From positions 1-64,000 of the forward strand of contig CAJTYU010000008.1 in the NCBI GenBank assembly GCA_910584095.1: 64,000 bases of DNA, in the 5' to 3' direction. Positions 39,801 to 48,757 of this stretch are shown one piece after another. The position numbers were made by a program, and so were the translations under genes. The stretch is from an uncultured Dorea sp. (GTDB taxonomy: Bacteria > Bacillota > Clostridia > Lachnospirales > Lachnospiraceae). The stretch's first letter is position 1; each line of letters begins with the position of its first letter. The notes under the pieces were generated by a model. That model ran no database searches. It was given only the letters and a program-made list of their open reading frames with translations, and was not told the DNA's origin.

Positions 39801-42167
39801 TAACGCCATGATATCGTCTTCCAGCGGATCATAATGGTAAAAATATACCTCTGAAACCGTATTGCTTCCCACCGCAAGCGTACGGGCCATGCCAAACTGA
39901 AGCTTCTTTGCCTTGATCACTCTCGGAAGCTTTGCCAAATAATAAACCCTTCCCTGAGCATCGGATTTGCTTTGAAGCGAAACCTTGCCCAAGAAGGTCT
40001 CCCCGTCGTTCTCATCCCAGAAACGTACCTGTACGTATCCATAACCAGTACTCTGGACGGATACTTCCTGAAATGCAAATGCTTCCATCTCATACGCCTG
40101 ATCAAATTCATAAATAATGCCGTCGCTGGCATATAAAGGATTAAAACCGCCGGAATCCCAGCTTCCATGATAGTAATGGGATACTGGATCATTGTCTACA
40201 GTTCCCCATGCGGTACCGGCTTCCACATCCTTCGGGCTTTCCAGCATACTGCCCTTTGCCGCTCTGGCGCTGAGAATATGTTCGCTGACCTCTCCGTCTC
40301 CGGCCGCGTTAATCCGCTTGTATTTCGGCATATCCGCCGGATCCGGATTAACCGTCTCCGCCACTGCGGTTATAGAAGGCCCGCTTTCTCCAAGATCGTT
40401 TACCCCTGTCACATAAACCTCATACTCTTGATGGTTCTTCAAATTGGAAATCGTATAGCCAGAGGATGTAATTCCCTCGATTTTCTTAAATTCTCCCGCG
40501 CCTAATTCCCGGTAATACAGATGATAAAAGTCCGTATCCTCCATCGTTTTCCATGAGGCGCTGACCGCCTTAAACTGACCGGTAAGCTTTAAATTGTCCG
40601 GCGCGTTCGGTTTCTTGTCCGTCTTTGGCACCGCGGAAACAGGTTCGCTGTAACCGCTCCTCCATGCGCCGTTTACAGACTGAACCCTCACCTCATAGCT
40701 CTTATTATTCACAAGTTTATCTTTCTGAAAGGAAGAAATCAAAATACTGTTTCCCTTTACAGACTTTACTTCCTCCCTGCCCTCGCAGGCAATCTGCACC
40801 TCATAGCCAGTCACATTTCTGCAGCCATCCCAGCTAACGGTAAAATATTTATTTCCGCAGTCTGCTGCAAGGTTCTGTGGAATATCCATATCCGGCTCAG
40901 AAATTCGCTTTTCCATCCCATTGACAAAAGTAACCTTTGAAATCTCCGCAAGGTTGTTATTCTTTTCCATGCCCATGATTTTTAAGGATACTCTCTTTAC
41001 CGCAATCTGCGGGCCAAGATTAATGCAGATCGCTCCGTCCGAATCCTGCGTCACCGTCACTGCGTTGGTGTCAAGAAGAAAATCCACGCCCTTCCTTACC
41101 TGAACGATGTCCGTATGCTCTTCTCCTTCCTCCGTGTAGGTAATCTGGAGCTCGGCCGCAGTAATCCCATTCTCTTTTCCGGATTCAATCACGATTCCGT
41201 CCGCTTTGTAGCTTTCGGATTCCGGAAACTCAAACTCAACCGCCACCGGATTCTCCTGAGAGATTTCTCCGCCGTCTTTCCTCGATAATATTACATTGCC
41301 TTCATTCTTTAATAGGGAGCTTAAACTGCCGTCCACAGAGGTGCCGCCATCCGGTTCCATTTCAACCGCCGCTGCCGGCACACGGACTTCAACCGAGGAA
41401 CTGATATCCTCACTGATCTGATAACCTTTTACAAAATACTCCAAATCTACAATATCTACAACTCCGTCGCCGTTCAGATCCGAATTGGGCGACTGCTGTT
41501 TCCCGGACTCGATGTCATCGATCAGCCTGTTTTTATCCGCATCGTCAATCACACCGTTTCCGTCCACATCCCCCACAAGCAGGACGCCCGGATGAGCCTG
41601 TGCCTCCTCGTAAGAATAACCGCTGACAAACCCTGTCGTAAGCCATACGCTGTAGGCCCATCCGTCCACCGAAATCTCCTGCCTGTATTCGGCAAACCCT
41701 GGCGCAGACACCGTCAGCGTATAAGTTCCGGCGGGAAGGTCCTCAAAAGAAACCCCGCCCTCCGCCGCAGACTTCCCGGAGTCTTCCTTCAGCACGATCT
41801 TTTCCTCATTCCTGCCTGTAAGCGAAACCGTAAATACCGTTTCCTTATCCAGAATCACCGCCTGCGAGACTGACACGTCAACCTGGCCGTTACATTTCAC
41901 GCCTTTCTCCGTCTGCGGTTCCTCCTTCTGTATTTCTTCCGTCTCTTTCGTCTCTGCTTCCACAGAACCCGTCTCTGCCTCCGCAGAATCTGCCTGCTCT
42001 TTTGAGGTCTCCCCCTTTGTTTCCTCCGGCTCTTCCTGTTCGTCCACAGACTCACTGCTCCCCACTGTGCTGTCTGGCACATCTGTCTTCACCTCTTCGG
42101 CAGATGCCGGAAGGCACGGAGTAAAAATCAGAACAAGCGCAAGCAGACATGAAATCATCCGCTTCAT
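36891..42167 (-). CDS. Secreted M60 (enhancin/mucinase-like) metallopeptidase with dockerin, FN3 and CBM32-like modules
   Basis: 1758 residues. Signal peptide (1-23, ending PASAEE) and an acidic Glu/Thr linker to about 92. A beta domain (95-190) leads to a type I dockerin (about 198-248) with two Ca-loops, DVDGNGVIDDAD and DLNGDGVVDIVD. After a discoidin-like region come two FN3 domains (about 429-512 and 522-605), a galactose-binding-like domain (about 620-780) and a FIVAR-like helical stretch (about 790-850). The M60 peptidase domain spans about 855-1300, with zinc motif HEIGH (His1155, Glu1156, His1159) and a downstream Glu (about 1170). An F5/8-type CBM32-like domain (about 1443-1597) and a beta tail end the protein. 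M60 enzymes of gut bacteria cleave mucin-type O-glycoproteins. There is no membrane anchor of its own. Confidence 0.9.
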   Translation of the reverse strand: MKRMISCLLALVLIFTPCLPASAEEVKTDVPDSTVGSSESVDEQEEPEETKGETSKEQADSAEAETGSVEAETKETEEIQKEEPQTEKGVKCNGQVDVSVSQAVILDKETVFTVSLTGRNEEKIVLKEDSGKSAAEGGVSFEDLPAGTYTLTVSAPGFAEYRQEISVDGWAYSVWLTTGFVSGYSYEEAQAHPGVLLVGDVDGNGVIDDADKNRLIDDIESGKQQSPNSDLNGDGVVDIVDLEYFVKGYQISEDISSSVEVRVPAAAVEMEPDGGTSVDGSLSSLLKNEGNVILSRKDGGEISQENPVAVEFEFPESESYKADGIVIESGKENGITAAELQITYTEEGEEHTDIVQVRKGVDFLLDTNAVTVTQDSDGAICINLGPQIAVKRVSLKIMGMEKNNNLAEISKVTFVNGMEKRISEPDMDIPQNLAADCGNKYFTVSWDGCRNVTGYEVQIACEGREEVKSVKGNSILISSFQKDKLVNNKSYEVRVQSVNGAWRSGYSEPVSAVPKTDKKPNAPDNLKLTGQFKAVSASWKTMEDTDFYHLYYRELGAGEFKKIEGITSSGYTISNLKNHQEYEVYVTGVNDLGESGPSITAVAETVNPDPADMPKYKRINAAGDGEVSEHILSARAAKGSMLESPKDVEAGTAWGTVDNDPVSHYYHGSWDSGGFNPLYASDGIIYEFDQAYEMEAFAFQEVSVQSTGYGYVQVRFWDENDGETFLGKVSLQSKSDAQGRVYYLAKLPRVIKAKKLQFGMARTLAVGSNTVSEVYFYHYDPLEDDIMALYADPLHTKLKSEVDQGTIDQLRLRLQTADEVSGEFHPDQEALERELKTAEEILNAALTEPVQIYSSITTADADRGFGGLNAWQPLGVTAAAGEEITVYVGHGSKRTGETTNLQLVASQYHAESSSLSQTIRTPLKIGRNTITVPKLSSMKAEAGGALYVQYTGSAGAGNYAVRVSGGVQVPKLDLYHVTDPAERIRRAERYLTEMDGYMERISELHEEYHSGSKHELVRYAYDAKNCILGASDIMLDTMLLSLPAQQIWTGTGTGDVKTRAQRLVGSMNAMEDMMYLFYQHKGLNNNAAAEKDRFPNRHLNIRYQRMFAGAFMYASGSHIGIEWNETAGMMGGVPVQSDEAGRYREGRYFGWGIAHEIGHCINQGAYAAAEITNNYYSVLAQAKDTNDSVRFQYGEVYRKVTSGTKGRAANVFTQLGMYWQLHLAYDDGYNYKTYEDHAEQLNSLFFARVDSYARNPAAAPAPGGVPLSLAGNSDQILMRLSCGAAEKNLLEFFERWGMTPDEATQNYAAQFEREARAVYYVNDDSRVYRLEHGQSMLDETGTTEAVGDAAAAKVNQSAANQVDFTLTSKQIPEEDVLGYEIVRCTVSGGETEEELAGFVTKKEAEEGTFSDVVTTMNNRVITYKVTVVDQYLNRSAPKYLEPLKIEHEGCIDKTDWTITAKGMLATSEGVKEGKDKDTSCGPGEPRPEERMIDGSHNTTYTGIVGEQAEVEIEFHKELTLTGFKYTVMEGTPVGSYSIWLRDGNGEWKETAEGTFDKTETQSVYFTEKNSRNIASYRSTAARLVIKGQRETEIAVSELDVLGVTGDNVDFRRTGEQTAAIGRLGADYRYGENAEDVIPAGSVVFTGAYKGNPSYNVVMLYDQNGNLVGSRDMDGALKADQIILAEVLDSGNVRDVSDGTWIYWISPEDTDCLKTIEKVRAELYRVDNAETNEGQRMVSDSLFEGMPGELPVIQLSGGK

Positions 42168-42217
42168 ACTCCTCTCCTTTCTTGCTGTATCCCCTTAATT
42201 TATTCTGTATATACGTT

Positions 42218-42247
42218 AATATATCATGACGGCCTCACAAATATCAA
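42218..42247 (-). promoter_or_regulatory. Likely promoter of the M60 peptidase gene
   Basis: Minus-strand -35 TTGATA (42242-42247), 18-base spacer and -10 TATATT (42218-42223), about 50 bases upstream of the ATG. Confidence 0.55.
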
Positions 42248-42303
42248 CATAATTTCCACAATAATTTACAGATTTATCCTCTGTCGGCTGTTACATTATA
42301 AGC

Positions 42304-43683
42304 TTAGGACTTAATCCCTTCAAAAAGCTTCTTTATGACAGACGTATCAACTGCATACTCCCCCTTCTCTTCCGGATATTCCCCGATTTCACAGATCAAC
42401 ATATGCTCATCGTCTATAAACGTCCATGCGTAAATATCCTTTTTATACAGCGTCTCGTTATAGGTATAGGCCAGGCTGACATACGTTACCTTCCTGCCGT
42501 CCGCCTCAAGCTCCTGCTCTTCCTGATACTCGATATCGCTGTATCCCTCCATCGTCTCATAGGTCTCTTTGTCCTTCAGTTTGCTTTCCGTATAAAACTG
42601 TTTATCCTCCGGCCCGTACAGGGTTTCCATGGTATACGCGGCAAAATACGGCCCGTCTCCTTCTTTATAAAAACACAGATAGGTATCCTCCGAATACTGG
42701 TCTAACTTCATTCCTTCCCGCGGAGAAATGGCAGCCTCCCTTTCGCCGTTCCAGTCTTTCAGAATATAATTCCCGTCCTGATCCTTCTCAAGCTCCGGCT
42801 CCACTGTATTCTCTTCCGCAACAGTATCGTCGTCCTTTTCCAAATCCCCCATAATATCCATGGAATCCGACTGCGCCTCCAAAGCCTCCGCAGGCGCCTC
42901 GATCTTATCCAAATGGTTAAACTCCTCAAACTCCAACACAAGCCTCAGGTCCTGGAAGGTAATTTCATTTTCCTCCTCGTTGGGAATTTCAAGATCCTCC
43001 CCATCCTTCCCGGACAAAACGAGAGAAACCGACTCCGGCATCATATCGTCCCGGTATACCCGGAAAGTAACGTCAAGCTGCGCGTCTCCAAAATCCAAAT
43101 CCTTTCCGTCATTCCCAAACATGCTGTCCATCACCCCTCCCACGCCTCGGGAAATGCTGCTGTCTACCGACGTGGTTATTACGTAAAGTTCCCTGCCGTC
43201 CTTCTCTTCGGCCTCTTTTTCCAATTTCAGCTTCGTTCCTTTCTCCAGATAGTTCTCCAGATTCATCAGCGCGGCAATATTGTTTTCCTCATCTTCGTCA
43301 TTTTTTACCTTTGTCCAGTCGTCTCCCAGCTTTGCATAGGTCGTAAACCCCGAACCATCCTCCTCCGGTATGCAATAGAGCTCCATATCCATCGCCAAAT
43401 CTGCAAGATCTGCTTTTACGCTGCCTTTCATATGACAGGCCCCGGATTCTTTCACCGCGTCGATGTCCATATCGATGGTCATATCAAATCCAAGAGACAA
43501 GCCGCTCTCTTTTATGCCTACGCCCGCTTCCATCAGCATATTCCCGGAAAATGATTCCGCTTTACTGGTATTTTCCACTGCCTTTCTCATGATATCCGCG
43601 GCGGTCGGCTCCCTTCTGCATCCGCTAAGCATCATAAGGACCATTCCCGCCGCCAGCAAAAACTTTCCTGTATTCCTCTTCAT
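42304..43683 (-). CDS. DUF6612-type lipoprotein
   Basis: 459 residues from the ATG at 43683 (AGGGGAAACAAA upstream); the frame is open to 43821 inside the upstream gene. Lipobox VLMMLSGC. The N-terminal half (AADIMRKAVENTSKAESFSGNMLME ... MDIDAVKESGACHMKGSV) is a LolA/LppX-like beta sheet typical of DUF6612. The C-terminal 130 residues resemble the end of the upstream lipoprotein (shared G-x-x-x-x-YV and W-x-x-x-DD patterns). It probably binds lipid or a hydrophobic ligand outside the membrane; function unknown. Confidence 0.8.
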   Translation of the reverse strand: MKRNTGKFLLAAGMVLMMLSGCRREPTAADIMRKAVENTSKAESFSGNMLMEAGVGIKESGLSLGFDMTIDMDIDAVKESGACHMKGSVKADLADLAMDMELYCIPEEDGSGFTTYAKLGDDWTKVKNDEDEENNIAALMNLENYLEKGTKLKLEKEAEEKDGRELYVITTSVDSSISRGVGGVMDSMFGNDGKDLDFGDAQLDVTFRVYRDDMMPESVSLVLSGKDGEDLEIPNEEENEITFQDLRLVLEFEEFNHLDKIEAPAEALEAQSDSMDIMGDLEKDDDTVAEENTVEPELEKDQDGNYILKDWNGEREAAISPREGMKLDQYSEDTYLCFYKEGDGPYFAAYTMETLYGPEDKQFYTESKLKDKETYETMEGYSDIEYQEEQELEADGRKVTYVSLAYTYNETLYKKDIYAWTFIDDEHMLICEIGEYPEEKGEYAVDTSVIKKLFEGIKS

Positions 43684-43693
43684 TTTGTTTCCC

Positions 43694-45100
43694 CTATTCC
43701 TTCCTTTGTATTTTTCCATAGATTTCTTCCAGCAGTTCCTCAATCTCCGGATAGAGGAAACCGTTTCCTGAATCTTCATCCTGTGCCACGCACGACAGCT
43801 TATAGGTATCATCCAGCACAATCCATGAATCGCATCTTCTTACCCCAGAGCCGTCATTCCTCTTATAGGCAGATACCACATAATTAATCTTCTGCCCCGC
43901 TGCTTCTAACGTCTGTATCTCCCCCATCACAATATTCTCCGCTCCATTTTGCTCGGACATAGCCAGATTCATTCTGATGCCGTGCAGAATATCATCCTCC
44001 GAAGCATTTTCATAAATGTCATACACCAGCGTGGACACAGCGTCTCGCTTCGTATCAAAACACTCCAGATAAATCATATGGCCGTCCGGTTCGAAATCCG
44101 TTTCAAATCCCTCCGGGGCTTTCACCTCTACCCGGATAGCGTCCGATAAATCAGACAGTGAATATACGCCTTTTTCTGTCTTTTGCTCCTCCGGCTCTTC
44201 CTCCTTCTTAATCTCCACATTCTTCCAACTCTCCTGAAGCTTTGTGTCGTAAGGAATCGCAAAAGGCCCCTCTTCCATTTCCTTTAATTCATTGTATACC
44301 TCCCGCCTGTCTGCCGTCTCTGACAGATGGTAGTCCGCATCCTCCTTTTTCCAGAACTGAAACCCGTACAGATAACTCTCGCACACCTCGTCCCAGCTTT
44401 CAAATTCCTCCTGAAGCTTCTCTGCCACCGCAAGAGACTGATCCATGCACTCCTCTAAATTAATATATTCCGCCTGATAGCAGTCGCCGAGAACCTGAAG
44501 CGCCCGCGAATAATCCCACGCGTCCACCGCTTTCTCCCCCATCGCATGATAGGCCCGGTACGCCGCCTGAAATTCTTTGGCGTCCCCATTTTCACGCTCC
44601 ACCCGGTTAAGCAATTCCTCCTCGTCAAGCGATAAAAGGTCGTGTTTTTTCATCTCACTGATAAATTCCCGGTATTTTGCCCGGTGTCCTCCCTCCAGCA
44701 GCTTATTCACCTGCCCGATAGCGCTTTCACGGTCCGAGATACCCCAGCCGTCCGCCAGCGCTATCTTAATCGCCTGCTGATATATGTCCCGGTTGTCCTC
44801 AGACGCTCCGCCCACGCATCCCAGATCCTTTCTGTTATATTCCGTATAAATCGCATAGGCCGAACAAATCCACTGAACCGTATCGCTGTCCACATCCGCC
44901 TGTACAAACTCTGACGGTTCGTACGACTCTGCAAAATAATAGCCCAGCCCGCCCATGGACAGTTCTTCTTTCTGCTCTTCCTTCTGCTCTTTCTTCTGCT
45001 TCTTTTCTTCCTTTTCTTCTCCGCCGCCTGCTCCGCATCCTCCCGCCGCCATGCCAAACAGCAGCGCAAATGCCAGAAAGATTATTATTTTCCTCATCAT
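43694..45100 (-). CDS. DUF1266-containing lipoprotein
   Basis: 468 residues. Lipobox FGMAAGGC, then a Lys/Glu-rich linker (about 25-48). Residues about 65-260 resemble DUF1266 (YRAYHAMGEKAVDAWDYSRA; FESWDEVCESYLYGFQFW). The C-terminal 150 residues (YSLSDLSDAIRVEVKAPEGF ... RCDSWIVLDDTYKLSC) are related to the end of the next lipoprotein. The ATG overlaps the TGA of the upstream DeoR gene (ATGA), so translation may be coupled. Role unknown. Confidence 0.78.
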   Translation of the reverse strand: MMRKIIIFLAFALLFGMAAGGCGAGGGEEKEEKKQKKEQKEEQKEELSMGGLGYYFAESYEPSEFVQADVDSDTVQWICSAYAIYTEYNRKDLGCVGGASEDNRDIYQQAIKIALADGWGISDRESAIGQVNKLLEGGHRAKYREFISEMKKHDLLSLDEEELLNRVERENGDAKEFQAAYRAYHAMGEKAVDAWDYSRALQVLGDCYQAEYINLEECMDQSLAVAEKLQEEFESWDEVCESYLYGFQFWKKEDADYHLSETADRREVYNELKEMEEGPFAIPYDTKLQESWKNVEIKKEEEPEEQKTEKGVYSLSDLSDAIRVEVKAPEGFETDFEPDGHMIYLECFDTKRDAVSTLVYDIYENASEDDILHGIRMNLAMSEQNGAENIVMGEIQTLEAAGQKINYVVSAYKRNDGSGVRRCDSWIVLDDTYKLSCVAQDEDSGNGFLYPEIEELLEEIYGKIQRKE

Positions 45101-45861
45101 TTCCCAGTCCTCCTGTATACATTCATAATCACAATCTTATCCCGCACAATAATCTCTTCTTCCTCAGGCGTAAATTCCCGGTCAGTCACCACCGCCGTAT
45201 AATCGCTCAGACCATTGATTTTAACCATGGACTGCCTGCCGAATTTCGAATGATCCACGACCAAATATGCCTTCTCGCAGCGGCGCGCCGTTTCTCTTTT
45301 TAGAAACGCCTTATCCACCGTCGGCGTCATAACCTCCAGCCGGCCGCTGATCGAAGCCGCCCCAAAAAATCCAACGTCAAACCGGAAATCCTGCAAAAAA
45401 CCAGTCGCATAGTACCCCATCATACTTCCCGTAGACTTCTGCATCCGGCCGCCGCACACAAAAAGCTCCGCGCTGCTCTGATTCATAAGCTGCGCGATCT
45501 CCAGATCATTGGTTACAATGGTAATTCCCTGAACAGAGCCGATCCTCTTAGCGATCTCATAGGTAGTTGTTCCCGCATCTAAAAATACCGTATCGCCGGG
45601 AGAGACAAGTCCCGCGCATCTCTCTGCGATCTTATTCTTTTCCCTCATATTACGGATCTGCTTGTCCTCATAGGATACCTCCTGCTTTGCCACCGCTCCT
45701 CCGTGGCACCGCTCAATCCTTCCGGTTTCCTCAAGCTTCAGCAGATCCCTGCGAATCGTCATGGCGCTGACATTAAGCTCCCTTGCCAGTTCCTCCACCT
45801 GCACGCTTCCGTTCTGCTGCGCCAGTTCAATAATCCTAGCCTGCCTCTTTGCCGCCAGCAT
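45097..45861 (-). CDS. DeoR-family transcriptional regulator
   Basis: 254 residues from the ATG at 45861 (AGGAGG 7 bases upstream); the frame is open to 45993. The N-terminal winged helix (RQARIIELAQQNGSVQVEEL; VSAMTIRRDLLKLE) is followed by the sugar-phosphate-sensing DeoRC domain (FLDAGTTTYEIAKRI; VVTDREFTPEEE). It lies at the downstream end of the sugar-acid cluster and likely controls it. Confidence 0.92.
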   Translation of the reverse strand: MLAAKRQARIIELAQQNGSVQVEELARELNVSAMTIRRDLLKLEETGRIERCHGGAVAKQEVSYEDKQIRNMREKNKIAERCAGLVSPGDTVFLDAGTTTYEIAKRIGSVQGITIVTNDLEIAQLMNQSSAELFVCGGRMQKSTGSMMGYYATGFLQDFRFDVGFFGAASISGRLEVMTPTVDKAFLKRETARRCEKAYLVVDHSKFGRQSMVKINGLSDYTAVVTDREFTPEEEEIIVRDKIVIMNVYRRTGK

Positions 45862-46002
45862 ATTCATCCCTCCTAGTTTTCCCGATCCTCTCCTCAATAG
45901 CCTCAATTCGAAGCAAAGCTTCTCCTTACATGCTTCCGTTTCGATTCCCTGAATCCTTTTTTCCATTTTACCACAATCCCGCCGGATTCTCACTATAATC
46001 TC

Positions 46003-46057
46003 TTCAAAAAATAAAACAGGAAGAGACCGCAGCCAACTAAAAGCTGCCGTCCCTTCC
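46003..46057 (-). terminator. Terminator after the GntP permease gene
   Basis: Minus-strand arms at 46043-46057 and 46019-46033 (begin GGAAGGGACGG, 15 bp with G-T pairs), followed by a T-rich tract with runs of four and six T (46005-46017). It ends the sugar-acid transport unit and separates it from the DeoR gene. Confidence 0.82.
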
Positions 46058-46104
46058 TCATTGTCTGGGCTGCCGTTTCCCGGCAGACCCTCTCAATATC
46101 CATA

Positions 46105-47508
46105 CTACATGAAAATACTAAGTACCAGTACCTCTACCACGCCGATTGCCCATGCAACCGTAGAGGTTACCGACCAAACTGTAAGCTGGTCTTTTGCTTC
46201 CTGAACGCCAAGCGTCCGATTGACTACCCAGAAGTAACTGTCGTTAAAGTATCCGAAGAACAGAGAGCCAACGCAGCATGCAACCGTTCCCAGAAGCGGG
46301 TTTGCGCCTGCCGCGATCAAAATCGGCGCTGAAATACTTGCCGCCGTCGTCATAGCCACCGTACCGGAACCCTGAATAAACCTCATCGCCGTAGAAATAA
46401 CCAGAGGCAGTATCATGATCGGGATCGCGGTCTGCGCAAGTCCCTCCGCCATAAAGGTTCCAAGCCCGGAATCCTTGATGATCTGTCCGAGGGCACCGCC
46501 TCCGCCTGTTACCAGCATAATAATCCCTGCAGACATCATACCCTTTTCCATCTCGCTGACAACCGTCTGCCTGTCAAGGCCGCTGCCCAGCGTAAAGATC
46601 GCAACGATCAGACCGAGGCCCACCGCAACGATCGGCTGTCCAAGAAAAATCAGGACCTGCATAATGCCGGCCGTCTGTCCCAGAGCCGTCGCAACGGTAT
46701 TGATCAGGATCAGGATAATCGGCAGGAGCAAAGGCAGGAAGGATACAAATGCGCCGGGAAGCCCTTCGGTATCCATTGCAAACGCATTGTCGTAATCCGG
46801 TTCCTGATAAGGCATCTCTACAATCTCGCCGTCCTCGTTCTCAATACGGTAATATTTCTTGGAAAGAAACAGTCTCGCATAAGCGATACATCCGATTGCC
46901 ATCGGAATAGAAAGCACGATAGAAAGCAGGATATATTTTCCTACGTCCACTCCGAAAATACCGCACACGCCGAGAGGACCCGGTGTCGGCGGAACCATGG
47001 AGTGCGTGATTACAAGACCCGCAGCCAGCGCTACGCCAAGGGCAATCACCGATTTCTTCGTTGCCTTGGAGATCGCCTTTGCGATCGGCGCAAGCACCAC
47101 AAATCCCGAATCACAGAAAATCGGAATGGATACAAGGAAACCTGTCAGCGCCAACGCTTCCTCTTCCCTCTTCTTTCCAAACAGCTTCAGGAAGGTATGG
47201 GCCATCGTTTTGGCCGCCCCCGTCACCTCAAAAAGCTGTCCCATCATAACGCCGAAACCAATGATAATACCGATACTTCCCAACGTTCCACCAAAACCGG
47301 AAGTAATCGAGTTGACAATACCAAAGATCTTCCCATCCTCCAGCGTAATGTTCACCAGCGGCATGCCGCCGATTACGCCGACGATTACGGTACAGATGAT
47401 CAGCGCAAGAAACGCCTGCACCTTCGTCTTCAACACCAAGAATACCAGTACGATAATACCGATTGCAAGGCCAATCAGCATTCTCTGTCCACTAAGTCCG
47501 TTTACCAT
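46105..47508 (-). CDS. GntP-family gluconate/sugar-acid:H+ symporter
   Basis: 467 residues, about 12-14 membrane helices. Family motifs: FGVMMGQLFEVTGAAKTMAH, GLVITHSMVPPTPGPLG, GSGTVAMTTAASI and GYFNDSYFWVVNRTLG. GntP carriers import gluconate and similar sugar acids. In this cluster the likely cargo is a four-carbon acid (threonate or erythronate), by context. Confidence 0.93.
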   Translation of the reverse strand: MVNGLSGQRMLIGLAIGIIVLVFLVLKTKVQAFLALIICTVIVGVIGGMPLVNITLEDGKIFGIVNSITSGFGGTLGSIGIIIGFGVMMGQLFEVTGAAKTMAHTFLKLFGKKREEEALALTGFLVSIPIFCDSGFVVLAPIAKAISKATKKSVIALGVALAAGLVITHSMVPPTPGPLGVCGIFGVDVGKYILLSIVLSIPMAIGCIAYARLFLSKKYYRIENEDGEIVEMPYQEPDYDNAFAMDTEGLPGAFVSFLPLLLPIILILINTVATALGQTAGIMQVLIFLGQPIVAVGLGLIVAIFTLGSGLDRQTVVSEMEKGMMSAGIIMLVTGGGGALGQIIKDSGLGTFMAEGLAQTAIPIMILPLVISTAMRFIQGSGTVAMTTAASISAPILIAAGANPLLGTVACCVGSLFFGYFNDSYFWVVNRTLGVQEAKDQLTVWSVTSTVAWAIGVVEVLVLSIFM

Positions 47509-47711
47509 ACAATTTTACCTCCTCTTCCTCTCTCGCATTCCCATAGAGACCCGGCCGTTTCAGCGTTTTTTGCCGTCCCGGCTGGGAAATACTTCTTAAA
47601 GGAACACTTATCTAATAAAATGTAACCCTGTTACGGGCTTTCCCGCGTCCCTCCGGCGCATCCGGAACTAGACGCGAAACCTCTTATGCCGCAGTTTCCT
47701 TAATCAGATTC

Positions 47712-48710
47712 CTACGACACAAAGTTCGGCGCGTATTTCGCCGCCAATAAAATAGCCTCGATCATGCTGACTGCGCTGACAATGCCCTTTCCGGCAATGT
47801 CAAACGCTGTGCCATGGTCAACCGACGTACGCAGGATCGGCATACCGTTGGTAATTGCGATCGTCTTCTCAAAATCCAGCGTCTTGGTCGCAATATGCCC
47901 CTGGTCATGGTACAGGGAGAGAACGCTGTTGTATTTTCCAATTGCCGCCTGGTGGAAAACGGAATCTGCCCCGATAGGGCCGACAACCTTGTATCCCTCT
48001 TTCTGTAATTCCTCGATCGCCGGTGTGATCTCGTTTACTTCCTCCCATCCAAAGAGCCCGTGCTCTCCGCTGTGAGGATTGAGCCCCGCAATCGCCATCG
48101 TACCATCCTTCACGCCAAGCTTACGGAGGGCCTCCGTGCACCGCTTCACATAATCAATAATCCTCTCTTTAGTAATCATGTCCAGCATTTCGCGCAGAGA
48201 CACATGTCTCGTCAAAAAGAACACCCGCATTCCATTTGTCTCAAACATAGTAAGGGGATCTTCCGTGTTCGTAAGCGCGCCGAAAATCTCCGTATGTCCG
48301 ATAAAATTAATACTTCCCGCTCTTAATGACTCCTTGTTGATCGGCGTGGTCGCCACAGCATCAACCTTTCTTTCATTCGCAAGCTCAATACACTTTGCAA
48401 TATATTGGTATGCGGCTTTGCCGCACATTCCATTGACCTTCCCAAATTCAAATTTGGACATGTCAATATTGCCTAAATCAATGAGGTTTAAAACCCCTTC
48501 GGAAAAATTGCCGTCCTCAGGTTTCTCGATCACATGAATGCTGAGAGAAACGCCGCTGATCTTGATGGCATTTTCCATAATCGTCTTATCTCCTACAACA
48601 ACGCAGTCCGCCGCGTCAAATACTTCCTTTGCAGCGACTGACTTTGCCACAATCTCCGGGCCGACTCCCGCCGGATCCCCGATTGGTACTGCAATAAGTG
48701 GTTTGCTCAT
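47712..48710 (-). CDS. PdxA2-type 4-phospho-sugar-acid dehydrogenase (D-threonate/D-erythronate 4-phosphate)
   Basis: 332 residues of the PdxA family: AVPIGDPAGVGPEIVAKS, metal ligands in NFIGHTE, LYHDQGHIATK and RTSVDHGTAFDIAGKG. PdxA proper works in vitamin B6 synthesis, but next to DUF1537 kinases the PdxA2 subfamily oxidises and decarboxylates the 4-phosphates of four-carbon acids to dihydroxyacetone phosphate. Assigned by context. Confidence 0.9.
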   Translation of the reverse strand: MSKPLIAVPIGDPAGVGPEIVAKSVAAKEVFDAADCVVVGDKTIMENAIKISGVSLSIHVIEKPEDGNFSEGVLNLIDLGNIDMSKFEFGKVNGMCGKAAYQYIAKCIELANERKVDAVATTPINKESLRAGSINFIGHTEIFGALTNTEDPLTMFETNGMRVFFLTRHVSLREMLDMITKERIIDYVKRCTEALRKLGVKDGTMAIAGLNPHSGEHGLFGWEEVNEITPAIEELQKEGYKVVGPIGADSVFHQAAIGKYNSVLSLYHDQGHIATKTLDFEKTIAITNGMPILRTSVDHGTAFDIAGKGIVSAVSMIEAILLAAKYAPNFVS

Positions 48711-48757
48711 ACTATTCCATCCTCGCTTTCTTAGATAAAAACACCTGTGTTTTACAA

